Of a DNA stretch of 64,000 bases, positions 44,611 to 56,579 are shown in pieces; position 1 is the first letter of the stretch, and each line of letters opens with the position of its first letter. The position numbers were made by a program, and so were the translations under genes. The stretch covers positions 1-64,000 of the forward strand of contig JADDOH010010218.1 of the NCBI GenBank assembly GCA_016648135.1. Reading direction: 5' to 3'. The notes beneath the pieces are model-generated. The model had not been told where the DNA came from, ran no database searches, and saw nothing but the letters and a program-made list of their open reading frames with translations. Source of the DNA: Agrypnia vestita (Eukaryota > Arthropoda > Insecta > Trichoptera > Phryganeidae).

Positions 44611-45279
44611 TAACGCCGGCCGCACACTGGATGCGTTTTCGTACGAAATTGAGTAGTACGTATACATACGAATACGCAAGTACATTCCTGATCTTCGAAG
44701 TAGTATTGAACATCGCACACTGTACACGATTTAGTATTGCGTGTACGCGCGTATAGATGCGACGTCTGACACGATCCGGATTTGTTCGGAAATTTTTGCG
44801 ATTTCGTACGATGGATATTGAAAATTTTGTCAATTTGACACATGACCACAGATGTTTGTGGTACCAAAGTGATTCAACTACGTGACCATCAGCGCAGATC
44901 ATGGCGGAGAATCTCTAAAGAACTAAAAATACCTGTAAGTTAAATAATTTGGTTTAGTGAAGGTGAGGTGAGGTATGTACTTCGAACAAAAAACTTTTAA
45001 ATATTTCTCCGATGTTATAAGCTCTCGTTGCACTTCCGTTCTCCCAGTATTTGTGAATCTATTAGATATGATAGCAATGAAATTTGTCATTATTTAGTCT
45101 GCCGTAATAAAGTTTTCCAGGAGATACAGATTATTCATTTGGCACAAACGTTATTGAAGAATTGCGAAAAGTAACTGATCGTGACCAACGCAAGACGCAA
45201 TCAATGTGCGCGCTCCATACGTACGAAAATAATCGTACCAAATCGTACGTAATTCGTATCCAAAGTGTGGCCGGCCTAA
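44611..45279 (+). mobile_element. PIF/Harbinger-type element, copy 2, with TAA target duplication
   Basis: TAA (44611-44613) and TAA (45277-45279) flank a 663-bp element with inverted ends CGCCGGCCGCAC and GTGTGGCCGGCC. Size, ends and the three-base TAA duplication fit PIF/Harbinger. It retains a MADF-type exon and donor site but no DDE transposase, so it is a deletion derivative. It is inverted relative to 16005-16642. Confidence 0.8.
44811..44934 (+). pseudogene. MADF-domain exon of a Harbinger element, frameshifted
   Basis: From ATG at 44811 the frame reads MDIENFVNLTHDHRCLWYQS before a one-base slip; it then continues RDHQRRSWRRISKELKIP to GTAAGT at 44935. The order F-V-N-L, C-L-W, R-D-H-Q, W-R-R-I-S-K-E-L is the N-terminal half of a MADF DNA-binding domain. 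Harbinger elements typically encode such a protein beside their transposase. The frameshift lies between the LW and RDH segments; a second exon was not found. Confidence 0.65.
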
Positions 45280-46149
45280 CTTATGAATACTATACACACA
45301 AATATGTACACTTATTTTTCGGACGTCGACCCTGGCAACTCCAAGTGGCCATCTACGCAAAAAAATCCATGGACAAGGCACGACGGGAAGTGGCGCCAAT
45401 AGCAAGCCGATCCTGATTCCTTACTGCGACGAGCAACAAGCATCGCATCAAAGCTCTCAATGTAATTTTTAACAATTGTTAACTGCTAAATTAAGTCGGA
45501 AAATGCGTGAAGTATATAAATAGAACTTTAATCTGAAAAACTTTGTGTACTTAAAGCAGAACCTTAAGTACGAATGTCTTATTTAAAGAAACCTTTGCCG
45601 TCATTGTAACCTCCTTTCACTGGTTAACAATAAGTGCTAGTGGCATGTAGGAAAAATCACAATAACAAAAATCACCACAGCACGCATAAAGCCTATAGGT
45701 AAGCTTACTTAGTAATAAATCAGTTAAAATATAAGGCAACAATTTTACACTAGTATCAAGAGCGACATGACATTCTTTCAATGTTTTCATTTCTTTTTGG
45801 TACCGAGACAATACATTTAACACTATTAACAACTTGTTGTTCTGGTCCTTAAGATACTCACCCGGTAATCTATAATGGTTGTGAGATAGATCTTTGTTCC
45901 AGGAGACCATCAAATAAGACCTATTCTCTTATAACAAGTGTTTAACTTAAAAATAACTAGTATTCCTTGTGCATATCTCTAATTATTATAAAAAAATCGT
46001 TCTCTAATAAAATATTTAAATATTAATTCCAATGGATAGAAATCTGAACAAGCTGTGTAATATTCCTAGCTGAATTAAACACAAGAACTGAACTAATTCA
46101 TTTTTGAATTTTGAAAACTTTTCAATAAATTTGCCAATCTAATAATCTG
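45280..46149. other. Anonymous sequence
   Basis: No supported gene. The minus frame 45617-45913 (98 codons) is not recognised. Confidence 0.3.
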
Positions 46150-46290
46150 AGAATAATGTTCATTGGGAGTTGCCGGTGGATTCTTGTATTTTATCAGTTT
46201 TTCGTCGATAAACAACTTCTTGCTCTTCATCCTTCCGAACGTGTAGTGATATTTAGTTTTTCTAAGTTTTCTATCATTTAGCAGGAAATT
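46150..46290 (-). pseudogene. Probable Penelope-like endonuclease relic
   Basis: Minus-strand AAATATCACTACACGTTCGG closely matches the stretch encoding NITTR in the GIY-YIG remnant at about 18145. One frame gives RKLNITTRSEG before a stop. Very short. Confidence 0.35.
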
Positions 46291-46876
46291 AATACAAGTA
46301 TTTAGCTTTTAACAATCAGTGATAGTTATTTGAGTAATTTAAAATGGCACACGAAAGATAAAAACTGACATGGAAGTCGGATAATTTATTATAATAGCCG
46401 TTGGGCCAGTTCTCCTACCTACATCGGTAAGGAATATCTGCGCAATCAAGCTGGTAATTATTTATCAATGACTTCTACAGCAATTTGATAAGAATAATGT
46501 GTTGAAGTTTATAAATGGCTATCCCATAGAATTTATAAAATGTAAGAAAAATATACTAGCCGTATTCGATCAGGCGTCACGTACTTTTCCTATGTTATTC
46601 CATTTGATGTTATATTTGTTAATAATTGTTAACAATATTAACATTTTGATGACAGAACGTACAGAATTTATGAAATGTGACAGTCACCAAACCAATTACA
46701 AATAATCGACACTGTGTGAATCACGTTTTAAAAATCCACATTTTTTTTTGTATGTATTGTAATTGTTCTTTTATTATCCTGTTAATATTGATAAAAATAG
46801 TTTAATATTGAAATAAATTTCAAAAATGAAAAATATAATTTAACTACACACATCTACGCACATCGCCCGAAACAGG
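46291..46876. other. Anonymous AT-rich sequence
   Basis: Nothing supported. Confidence 0.3.
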
Positions 46877-47066
46877 AATTAAACAAACTACAATCCGTAT
46901 TTAATGCCGCCGCAAGACTCATTACCGGCGTTTCAAAGTCTGCGCATATCTCACACCATCTTCAAAACCTTCACTGACTTAAATGTCCAGAAAGGATTGA
47001 ATATAAGTTATGCCTCACAATATTCAAGGCTATTCACAACATGGCCCCTCAATACTTCTGCATTCC
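46877..47066 (+). pseudogene. CR1/L2-like LINE reverse-transcriptase C-terminal fragment
   Basis: The frame reads KLQSVFNAAARLITGVSKSA, then HISHHLQNLH, a stop where the LHWLP motif would continue, then CPERIEYKLCLTIFKAIHNM and APQYF. LQ-x-NAAARLITG, HI-LLH-L, RIEYK-L-FKA-H and APQY are the standard C-terminal signature of CR1/L2-clade reverse transcriptases. A single in-frame TGA and missing flanks make it a pseudogene. Confidence 0.85.
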
Positions 47067-48104
47067 ATTTTACAATTCCGTTGCAATACTTTAACTGGAT
47101 TATAGTGTCCGCGGGGGACATATTTCCACTGAACCATAGTCCAAAAAAACTTAAGTTCAACTCTGTACAAGTTTTTTCTCTGTTTAACTGTAATTTTACT
47201 TTGAATATGGAATATTAACGATTATATTTTTCCTATAAAGATTAAGCGTTACTTAATTACTGTGTTTATTTACTCGTTCACGTGAAAATAACACATTAAA
47301 TTATACAACCATGCAACATATAACACTCACTCAATTATGTTTCTTTTCGATCAATTTTTTTTCACTTTATACAGCGCTCAATATTGCGTTCGCAGCGCGA
47401 AACTAATAACAACCACTTTTTTCGTTCAGTGGATGCCTTTATTGACGATAATTGTATATTGCCGCTCGTGGGCTCGCACAAACATGAAGAGATTGTATAA
47501 AGTGTACAGACAACACTGCTGAGAGCGACTCTGCTTTACGATCACGGCTAATTAGGTCGGGTCTGTTTATTTCTACCTGTTTGTAAAATCTCGTTTCAGT
47601 ACGGTTTTGTTTTCATTCTGCTTTGTCTGTTGTTGCTTTATGCGTTGTTTTGTTTATCTGATCTTTGCTTTGTTTACTTTAAATGCTCTTACATTTTGCG
47701 CATCGAGCATGCCTGAAGTATTCGTCTCGGAGAGATTAATGGAATATTGATTTAACAGCTTCTAGGTACTCGCTACTCCATTTTCATTTGATCTTTTTTA
47801 TAATGTTCAACCATGCGAGAAATCCTCCAAAATCAAGCGGTAGATGAAGTGTTGAAAATGACTTGACTATTAAAATAACAAACTAGTTTTGAAATTTTGG
47901 TTTAAGCGCCCGCAGAGAAGATTAACATATAAAATTACGCAAACAAAACAACATATTTAATACAAAAATTAATGAAAGAATTGTTTATAAAAAGCATTCT
48001 TATTATGTTGGGACTCGTTATGTAAATAATTTTTATATATTTGATGTTTAAAATATTCACTTTTTTATTTTAAATTTTACTTTTATTTAACAATTTCATG
48101 TGCA
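47067..48104. other. Anonymous AT-rich sequence
   Basis: No supported gene or repeat. Confidence 0.35.
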
Positions 48105-48460
48105 TGCCGTGGATTTCTAATTTATAATATACTGAATTATAGATTTTATGTATTACATGTATCTTTTCTATTCCTATAAATTTACATTCTATATTTCCTA
48201 TAAAATCTCGAATTCAATCTTGCATTCATTTATAATTACATATCATGTATCACTTGTAAAAAAACATGCAACACTCGATAATGACCTACTATCTTCATTA
48301 TAAAATAAAAATTATTGTCAAATATTGAAAGCAACCATGCCGTAAAACTGCTGTGCAGTTTGGCATATGTTTAATGTAATAAATATATAAAAATGGATCG
48401 ATGACCGCGTTATTTTTTTTTGTTAATTACTGCCTTTGTTTTTATACCCCATAATTAGTA
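48105..48460. mobile_element. Foldback F3-related copy
   Basis: Contains GATTTCTAATTTATAATATA and ACTGAATTATAGATTTTAT near the left, and ATTACTGCCTTTGTTTTTAT then ACCCC at the right, as at 24603-24845. The inverted arms are not both preserved. Confidence 0.45.
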
Positions 48461-48574
48461 TACCAACTGTTCAATACACTGTGTCATTATAATAAATTAC
48501 ACAGTTGATATTCCCTTCATACATAAATAATAATAAATAATAAAAAAATCACAATAATTGTTTTAAACTTCTAC

Positions 48575-48690
48575 AAATTTAATTTATGGGAGTTATTTTG
48601 CGTCCGTTCTGACGAAGATACAGTACGTTACGGAACTGGTAAACGTCACTGTGGTTTATTCAAAGTACTCGTATGTTAATTTTTTCAAAT
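48575..48690 (+). mobile_element. Penelope-like terminal remnant
   Basis: TTTTGCGTCCGTTCTGACGA then AAGATACAGTA aligns with 36450-36478; GTGGTTTATTCAAAGTACTC follows as in PLE ends. It carries the hammerhead-like core at 48609: CTGACGA (48609-48615), GATAC, GTTAC (one stem change), GGAAC in place of GAAAC, then TGGTA. In this copy stem I pairs GTT with AAC. The GAAA change should abolish activity. Confidence 0.5.
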
Positions 48691-49440
48691 TAATAAATTA
48701 AATGTTTTATTCGATAATTATCATGTTGTCAACGTTATCAGGGCTAGAGTCGCTTATGGCATTATATAAGCGACACCATAACATTTTATTTCTACCCTTT
48801 TTTTGTGTTTTTCTCATTGAGATGTGGCTTTTTTCTGTTTTTAAAATTCTATTAAATTCAATTACATCGCATATTTTCCTTCTTCTAACGCCACATACAA
48901 TAACTTGCCTACCGTCATGTCTTATGGTAAAAAGTAAAATGATAGTTTAATGTTATCTACTTTTTTATAATCGCCCCAAAATTTGAATTTTACCGGTTTG
49001 TTTATTGTTTTCTTTACTCCACTGTTTTCCCTTTCATGTTTATTATCTGTGTTTCTGCCCTCCGTAGAACTAACTCGTGATGTAAATATTGACTGTATTT
49101 TCACGTGCGTGCTACCTGGTACCCTCCCGGCTCCCAGGTGGCACAGAGTCAAATTGGATGCCCTCTCCCTTGGACCAACACCGGCCACCTTCCCACGTGT
49201 CCCACCTGAAGCGAGGCAGCACGCGCTGGACCGGCGGTAATTTGACCATCTAGAATCAATGGCCATATTAAACTGTTAGGCCGCTATCAATTAATTTCGA
49301 TAGCCGGACCTGTCGTAAAATTGATATAACGGGTACATTAAAAATATCAGTGCCGTTGACTGAACATAAAATTAGAATCAAATTGCCTTATTAATATTGA
49401 TTTAATTAAAACTACCTATGTTTGAATACGCGGTTTGTTA
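48691..49440. other. Anonymous sequence with a GC-rich patch
   Basis: 49095-49260 is GC-rich (CCACGTGTCCCACC and similar) and not recognised; two antiparallel frames cross it with no supporting motif. Confidence 0.25.
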
Positions 49441-49982
49441 TATACAGGGTTATTTGTAAAACATTAATAACCTCGCAGGGCTGTATTCCTGCCTTGATTA
49501 TGAGTCGAAAATGTCCAAGCTATTATGACCTAATTAATAGTTAATGAGATATGCGACATCAAAGTTTGTATTTTTTTTAAATATTTCTGACTTATTTTTT
49601 GTAAAACGTTGGACTATCATTCAGTAACTCATATCAATTACGAAAAATTCATTCGTTTCAATACAAGTTAAATAAAATAATAAAAACCCTGAAAAATTCT
49701 AATTGGAATGTTTTCCATTTGGAATTCGAAAGTTTTTATTTTTTTATTTGACTTGTATTAAAGAAAATGAATTTTTCATATTCGATGTAAGTTACTGTAA
49801 CGATAGGCCAACGTTTTGCAAAAAATAAGTCAGAAATATTGAAAAAAAATGTAAACTTTGATGTCGCATATCTTCTAAACTATTGATATTAGGTCATAAT
49901 AGCATGAACATTTTCGACTTATAATCAAGGCACGAATATAGTCCTGTGAAGTTATTAATGTTTTACAAATAACCCTGTATAT
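49441..49982. mobile_element. CAGGGT foldback family, complete copy
   Basis: Starts TATACAGGGTTATTTGTAAA and ends TTTACAAATAACCCTGTATA. The two halves are near-mirror images through to the centre (about 49715), for example GATATGCGACATCAAAGTTT against AACTTTGATGTCGCATATC. TA-type flanks are hard to separate from the palindromic end. No coding. Superfamily not assigned. Confidence 0.85.
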
Positions 49983-51819
49983 CGCCAGAGATATAATAAG
50001 GGATATTTTGTAATGTAATGTAATATTAGGTGTTTTTTGAAAAATATGAAAGATAAGAGGCATATGAAAGTGACGATAAGACTTTAAATTATAGTTGTTT
50101 GTGTTTGTTACATCTTGAATATAGCTTAGTATATTTTTCACTTATTTTTAACACGTTTTTTTATATATTTTTTATAAATCCGTTAATGTGCTGAATAATC
50201 TTAATTTTTATTTTGGTGTTATGATTGAATGCTTGTTTCGATTTATTACTTTCAAGAGTAATTTCAGTTTTTTTTTAAAAAATTTTTCTTGAATTTCGGT
50301 TCCGTTCGATGGAAAGATGCGGCATTTATTTTTAAAATTATATTTTACAATCAACAATCTAAGATTTAAAATACAGAAATAGATAATTTGACGCACTACA
50401 CTCGTTATGTGTGATCACCATTTTTTTTATCTCCAGAGGTTTTTCATGTCAATTTCGTACTTGAAATCATCATGTTTTAGATAATTTTTATAGATAACGT
50501 GAAAACTCGTGTTTGATTAGAGTATAAAAATTGACAGTGATGAACTATACCTATTATTTAGGTCAGAATGGAAAAATGTCCCTCTTCGCTTATGTTTATG
50601 ACGCATTAATACCACAGTTGAAGTATTTATTCTTGCAAAATTTATTGCTTTAGTAAACAGACCGTATTTTTTACAATGGATATATTTAAAAAACAATCCA
50701 AACCGAGTCTCTTTAGTAAAAACGTATTCTTGTAATAATGTGCGACTTATTTTCTAAGATATTTAACTTTTTAAGGGTATTTAGCTTCACCTATTCATAA
50801 TTGTTTCAAAATTTACAAGTTCGTAATTTGTTTAAACAAATCAAATCTATTTGAACCAGCTGTGCAACTAGACTGTGTACCAAGAAATTTACTTCACTTC
50901 ATGTCTATACATTTTGTTTGTCTGTGTGTTCGACACTTTTATTCCATTTATTTTCTCGCATAGTTTTACGTTTTTATTTTTATTACTCCGTTATGATTTT
51001 TTGCATCGAATGCTTCTGCTAGTAATGGACGACAATCGCCTTTTTTGCTGCCAGGAATATAAAATAAATCCACCGAACCCACCTTCATTGTCCCCATTTT
51101 GACCCTTCATCGGGAGTGCTTGTTTATTCTCCCGCATCCGTCTTGTCCACCGTCGCCGTCTTACCCACCCTTTGAGGAGGTACCGTCCTGATTAATGGCT
51201 GCCCTCTGTGGGACACCTCCCCCTTTTGGTCAATGTCAAAACCACCAAACTGCCGCACGCCCCCCTCCCTTCAGCGCCACGTTTACCCACGTGTCCGAAT
51301 TATTGGAATGGTAAATATCACCAGTACAATGCGATTGAGTGCAGCATATATGTAGGTACTCCTATAAAGCCAAGACTATCGTTGGCAAAAGTATATTTTT
51401 GTACGTGCAATATGTGCATGTTCTAATGAATGAGGCTAGTATTTGCGAATGATGATTTGTCTGCCCCCAAGTTGACTTATTCGTATTTTTTCGAGATTCA
51501 TCTTGGTTTACTTAGTGTGCAGTAGAACGTTATATAGAATTCGGAGTGTAACGATGTTGTTAGACTCGGAAGCGGCCGAGCGGACGTCACCTGGTCTCTA
51601 TCTGTGTACTAGAGATGGTCAAATAGTTATTTAACCGGTGCTATAGGGTACTGTTATTTGAGATTTGTATCTGATTATATCCATTGTTGTCATCTAGAAT
51701 TGCTAACAATCGGTTTCCAATCATCAATACAATTAGAAAAAATCTCAAGTAATGGTCAGTGTGTCACTACTGAGTATTTCCGGTATTTTTTGCGTCTATT
51801 ACTGTGCGTTGATCAACAC
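49983..51819. other. Anonymous sequence with a GC-rich island
   Basis: 50575-50800 resembles 23390-23660 in several short segments. 51105-51310 is C/G-rich, non-repetitive in the window and not convincingly coding. Confidence 0.3.
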
Positions 51820-52075
51820 AGTAAGAGATTCACGGTCGTTCAGAATCTTCTGTGAGTAGTTTTCTGGAATATTCTGCCGTATATCTGACCTCTGGACGAT
51901 TTTTCGGATCTCATTGCAGGGTCCATCGCCCGCCGTGTATATCTGACCTCTCTGGCCGAAGTTTTGGATTGCATCAGCCCTGATTATGGACCCTGCAATG
52001 GGATCCAAAACGTCGGCCAGAGAGGTCAGATGTACACAGCAGAACATCCCACAAAACTAAACACATGAGAGGGAT
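51820..52075. mobile_element. Foldback F1, second full copy
   Basis: Left arm TTCACGGTCGTTCAGAATCT, ATTCTGCCGTATATCTGACC and GCAGGGTCCATC. Right arm GACCCTGCAATGGGATCC, ACGTCGGCCAGAGAGGTCAG and GCAGAACATCCCACAAAAC. The right arm core reads CTGATTA, a strong stem II GGACCC/GGGATCC, AAAAC and GTC: the cleavage triplet is present but two core bases are mutated. The insertion at about 51925-51965 duplicates GTATATCTGACCTCT. Confidence 0.75.
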
Positions 52076-53198
52076 TATCTTCTCTTTGAAACTATAATAA
52101 TAACGAAATAAACAAAGTAGTAAAAAACAATCATGTTGCACCATAATTTAACTAGCATTTTTACCTTCATAATAAAAAATACAAATTTGTAAAAGTGTTC
52201 TATTAAATCTACCCTCATAATTAAAAACGCCAATGAAATAAAACAGGTTCTAACGTAGCGCCGCGTTACTTATATTTTATCTCGTTATATCTGGATTTGA
52301 TTTTTAAGACGTTTTAAAACTATGGAGAGGGAGTGCGGATGGCACAGCGGAAGTCTGCGTTGTCATAGCAACTAGATTTTACAGCCACTCTAGTGGTTTC
52401 ACCCCCACGCGGCTACGAATGAGGGTTAGAAAGATTTCACTCATCGTTCCATTTAAAATAAGTCCAATGACGGCACTTAAGCAGACAACGTTGCGAGGAC
52501 TGCCGGAAATCTGTCTGAAATTAATTTCGCATACTAATATAGATATAATTTTTTCTGCAACATTTGGTAAACATTGTTGATTTATTGAAGCTTTCTGCAA
52601 TTCAATAAAAAATAATTACTACGTATATAATATGGTGGAAATGTTCTGTATATTTATTTATAACTATTGTAATGCACAGTTTTGAATATCGTTTTTCTTG
52701 TACTGTGTATCTATCGCTATTAGGTGAAGTTTACAATTTACAAACAATTATAATTATTAAGTAAAGTATAAAATACACAGTATAGGCTGATGACTTGCAG
52801 AAGTGTAAGTCGTAAGGAAATTTGAAAGAAATTTAATATATTTCGTTGGATTGTAGGGTCAGTTTCTTATGGATTACGAATTACGTGGATACGTTAGGTT
52901 CTGAATATATTTTTGATATGATATGATGATGTGATTTTGAATAATGAAAAATTGTTCATATAGAAAACGATATTTCTATCTATTATTATAAGATATTCAT
53001 TTCGTTTAGCAGAAATTAGATAAATTAGAAAATTTGAATGCTGTTGTACTCTAGACAGGCAATTCCATATTTAATTTATATCCTAGTATGTATGGCTTAC
53101 GCGTCCATCCTAGGGTAAATTTTAAACAGTATATTTTACCGGTTATCTGCCAAAACTCCCCCGAACTCAAATGTCATAATATCCAAGCCTTCGTACCT
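52076..53198. other. Anonymous sequence
   Basis: No supported gene or repeat; 52250-52520 is GC-richer. Confidence 0.3.
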
Positions 53199-53858
53199 AC
53201 TGTACTGCCCCACTAAGCTAAAAGGCAGTAAATCCATACTTTTTGAATAATGTTTTTTTTTTGGTTTTGGACATTTGGTGTCATATTTTACCTTTCTAAT
53301 AAGCTTGTTTGCCGTATTCCCATCAAAACATTAAAAAAAAAGCATTTTTCATTTGTAGTATGTTCATCTGGGATATGCTACATATGGCTTATTTAAAGTT
53401 TTAAGGTTTTAACTTTTTTTAAATACCTCAAATAATAATGGAATATCCTTTTTTATCTGTATTAATTCAATTTCTATTGTCTGAGCGAAGAAAATAAATT
53501 AATATTCATTTGAATGAAAGAAATTGCTCCATTCACATTTCCTTGATTTGCTCGGTAATTTGTTTATATTATTTTATTTTTTTTAAAAACAGACCGTCAC
53601 ATGTCATTGACCCTGATACTGATAGATGGTTCTAAAGTGACATTAGAGTACAAAGTAAGAATATTTTGAATGTGACATAATTACACAATACCCTTTTTCC
53701 ATAAATTGATAAAAAATAATTAATCATGAATAAATAGTATATAATAAATAAGTTTTTACACAATACGTAATACATTTATCATAAATAAAAATTAATAATA
53801 TTCAGAAAAAAAAGTTTAATGGAGACACTGCTTTTTAGCTTAGTGGGGCAGTATAGTC
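53199..53858. mobile_element. MITE-like element with 39-bp inverted repeats
   Basis: Left end 53199-53237 (ACTGTACTGCCCCACTAAGC, then TAAAAGGCAGT) is inverted at 53818-53856 (ACTGCTTTTTAGCTTAGTGG, then GGCAGTATAGT). The interior of about 580 bases is AT-rich and non-coding. Target duplication not resolved. Confidence 0.75.
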
Positions 53859-53916
53859 TGGCGGTCGCTGACTCTTAGTCTATAATGTATGAGTACAGAA
53901 CATATATCATCATAAT

Positions 53917-54282
53917 CGTAGAACAACGACGCTTGTATTTTTCTCAAGTTTGCAGGAGAGCAGTTTGAAGTTTTTTTTTTTACATAAATACACTTTATGT
54001 CATAGCTCGATAACTACAAAAGATTTTCCTTTGAAACTTGGGTTAGTTATTTAAATTGGATATCTTTAAAACCTCAAATATAGTCAGCGCAGTACAACGA
54101 CGTTTTTACACATGCTGCATTGTTCTATCTTCGCAAATCAGAATCGTCGTTATACCAACTTATTAATGAGAAAAAATACACTTTTTATATACCATTAGAT
54201 GGCTTCTTTTTTTCACTTTTTCACTTTTTAACGATCCAAAAAAGTCAATATAGAATTTTTGTACATCCGTCATTGTTCTACG
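53917..54282. repeat. Possible small element with imperfect inverted ends
   Basis: CGTAGAACAACGACG (53917-53931) is inverted as GTCATTGTTCTACG (54269-54282), with partial similarity continuing inward. Non-coding. Confidence 0.4.
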
Positions 54283-54290
54283 ACCATGTA

Positions 54291-54382
54291 TGTAGGTATA
54301 GGTCTTTTAATATAAGCTTGCAATTGAGTTATTGTGTATCCACGCTAGCTCAATTGCAAGCTTATATGAAAAGACCTACACA
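54291..54382. repeat. Long near-perfect hairpin
   Basis: AGGTCTTTTAATATAAGCTT then GCAATTGAG (to 54328) pairs with CTCAATTGCAAGCTTATATG then AAAAGACCT (54349-54378) around a 20-base loop. About 28 of 29 core positions pair. It could fold as RNA or extrude as a cruciform; origin unknown. Confidence 0.8.
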
Positions 54383-54954
54383 TGAGCACTAAATATTCTG
54401 AAGGAACTATTTCGATTTTCTTCGGCCGTCTAGCGTCTAGATATGTTTTTGATTTATACGATAAGTTGGCGACGCGCGAAGTTGACGCCCTGTTGGTCCG
54501 ACCGCGGCCTCATGAGGCTGAATTGTTGGCGAACTATACTCGGCTGGTGTCGGCCTCACACGGGTCGGTGGGACTTGTACATACAAGTATTGCGGTTGTG
54601 GTGCGGCTGCACCATCCCTAGATAAGTAAGTGCACTGCTTCAGTTATGCTCTTTCGAAATGGATGCACCGGATATGGTCAATTTTGATATTTAAAATTAT
54701 CGAGAGGGCGGATATTGCGAGCCGTTAAACGTGGAAGCGATCTTGCCGACAGCGGAAAGATAAATCAACTGAACGCGATATCGCGAATGCGTAACGCGCG
54801 TGATATATTTTTTACGGAATTTCTCCATCGTTTCGTTATTTGTACGTCGAAATCGTTCTTCGTGGAATATATAACGGTATTATACTGGTGCGAGATATCA
54901 TTCTGAATAACCTCTTCATATTTACAGTGTTTTTTTTTTATTTTTTATTTTAAT
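54383..54954. other. GC-richer block of unknown nature
   Basis: 54390-54900 is GC-richer with several 60-79-codon frames in two phases; none is recognised. Confidence 0.25.
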
Positions 54955-55165
54955 TTATATCATCTTCATCTAAGCCGTTTTCTAATCACTGCTGGATGAA
55001 GGACTCTCTAAGTGTCTCCCACTTTTTTATGTGTATTGTTCTGCGCTGCCACGCATATCTGCAGAACTTCATGATTTCGTCAGTTAGATGACAACATTTG
55101 TCCAGCGATTGTTCGTCCTCCGAGCGATGTGGCTTATCCACTCTTGTGACGTGTTTTAGCTTATT
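54955..55165 (-). pseudogene. RTE-like LINE C-terminal fragment
   Basis: Minus-strand frames give EWISHIARRTNNRWTNVV and, after a frame change, KWETLRESFIQQ then LENGLDEDD. HIARRTNNRW and WETL-SFIQQ are C-terminal RTE motifs, as in the copies at 13545 and 35040. The middle (GRPxxRW) segment is deleted or scrambled. Confidence 0.7.
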
Positions 55166-55414
55166 TAATTATTTAAAAGTATTGGTATTTAAATAAATAT
55201 ACAACAGAAAATATTTTAATTTTACGCAAAACAAACTAATCTGCGCGGCGGTTCTGTCGCCCTTTAAATAGAGAATGTCATTTAGCGAAGTTTCGAGTAT
55301 GATTTACTGAATTCCAAATATTTCGAGTGATTTCTAATTTTCTGTTAAATGTGCAGAGTAGGTACTTACTGTAAAATCTTTGATTAAGAACAAAGTGTGA
55401 ATTAACTAACTATT
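55166..55414. other. Short anonymous gap
   Basis: AT-rich, no supported feature. Confidence 0.3.
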
Positions 55415-55475
55415 CAACCATCACGCCGTTTCCCCGCAGGGGTAGGCAGAGAGGATAGAAGGCCATATTCTAGTG
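55415..55475 (-). pseudogene. LINE family A, extreme 3' end
   Basis: CATCACGCCGTTTCCCCGCA then GGGGTAGGCAGAGAGGATAG is the reverse of the 3' end at 8420-8465. Only about 60 bases remain. Confidence 0.7.
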
Positions 55476-56579
55476 AAGATTGGTTAGCTCAAACAGTAAA
55501 TTTCGTAATTCAATTTGTTTGACAAATTCCCTCATTAAAATCATCACTTTCATGCATCGGCAAAAACTTATCTGGTGACCCAATTTCGTGGTCTCCAAAA
55601 ATCAATAAGTACTTTGGTTTCTTGTAAATATTATGTTTTCGGTTCATATTCATGGTTCATTACCTTTTCGATACACCCAACACTTCTCTCTTTATAAATT
55701 CCTCCTCTGAATGGCCGCTGACATCCGAGTCATTTCGTCCCGGCACTCTGTATTAGACACAATCACACGGAAGATGCTGGGACCGTAGTGAATTGAATAA
55801 GATGAATAGAATTTTACACATCAAAAGGGTCCGAGAGTGGCTCAATTGATGCTTCCCCTTCCCTCGCCCCTTTCGTCCGGGCCTTCCCCTCCAAACAGTC
55901 TCCAATAGCAACCCATTAAAAACATATCATATTCTTTTCACTGGGCTGGAGGGTAATGACCTTTCCAAGTCCGTGACATTGTGTCAATTAAGTGATATTG
56001 GACGACGGAGGAATCACCAAAGCAGAAGTTTAATCCATTTTCAAGCGGTTGCAACCATGAGCGAATCAGCGTGTTTCCAGGCGTCTCATATCAAATGTAA
56101 AAAATATTAATCCTTGGTATGGGTTAATATTTTTCTGCTATATACTGTGATTGATATGATAATTATTTTGTATAGAAAACACTGAGTTTTATAGATATAG
56201 AATATATGTAAGATGCATTCATCATAATCTGAGTTTAATGAAAAGTTGGGAAGAATAATAAATTTAATTTTTTGTATCGTTAAAAATTCGTTAACTTTTT
56301 CGGATTATTTAGGGTTTTAGTGCTATTCGGATTATTAATTTCAAAAAACTTACAAACTATATATAAACCACGTTAATTGTCAACTAGTTTTAATATCAAT
56401 GTATATTCGTTATTATTTTTATTTTAGATGGTTTTTGTTAATTGGCCGAACGTTAATGTCTTTGATAAGATGCTCTTTTAATGATCACAGAACAAGCATT
56501 AATAGTTTAAAAATTATATAAATAGTTTCATATTCAAATATAGCAAAATTATTATTTTGTGGTGACAATTATAATTTAT
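55476..56579. other. GC-richer, apparently single-copy region
   Basis: 55670-56095 is GC-rich, lacks recognised repeats and has no convincing frame; it could be regulatory DNA. The remainder is AT-rich. Confidence 0.25.

Noticed and set aside
54120..54392. Open frame over the hairpin at 54.3 kb
   Set aside because: It is produced by the inverted repeat and AT-rich flank; no protein-like features.
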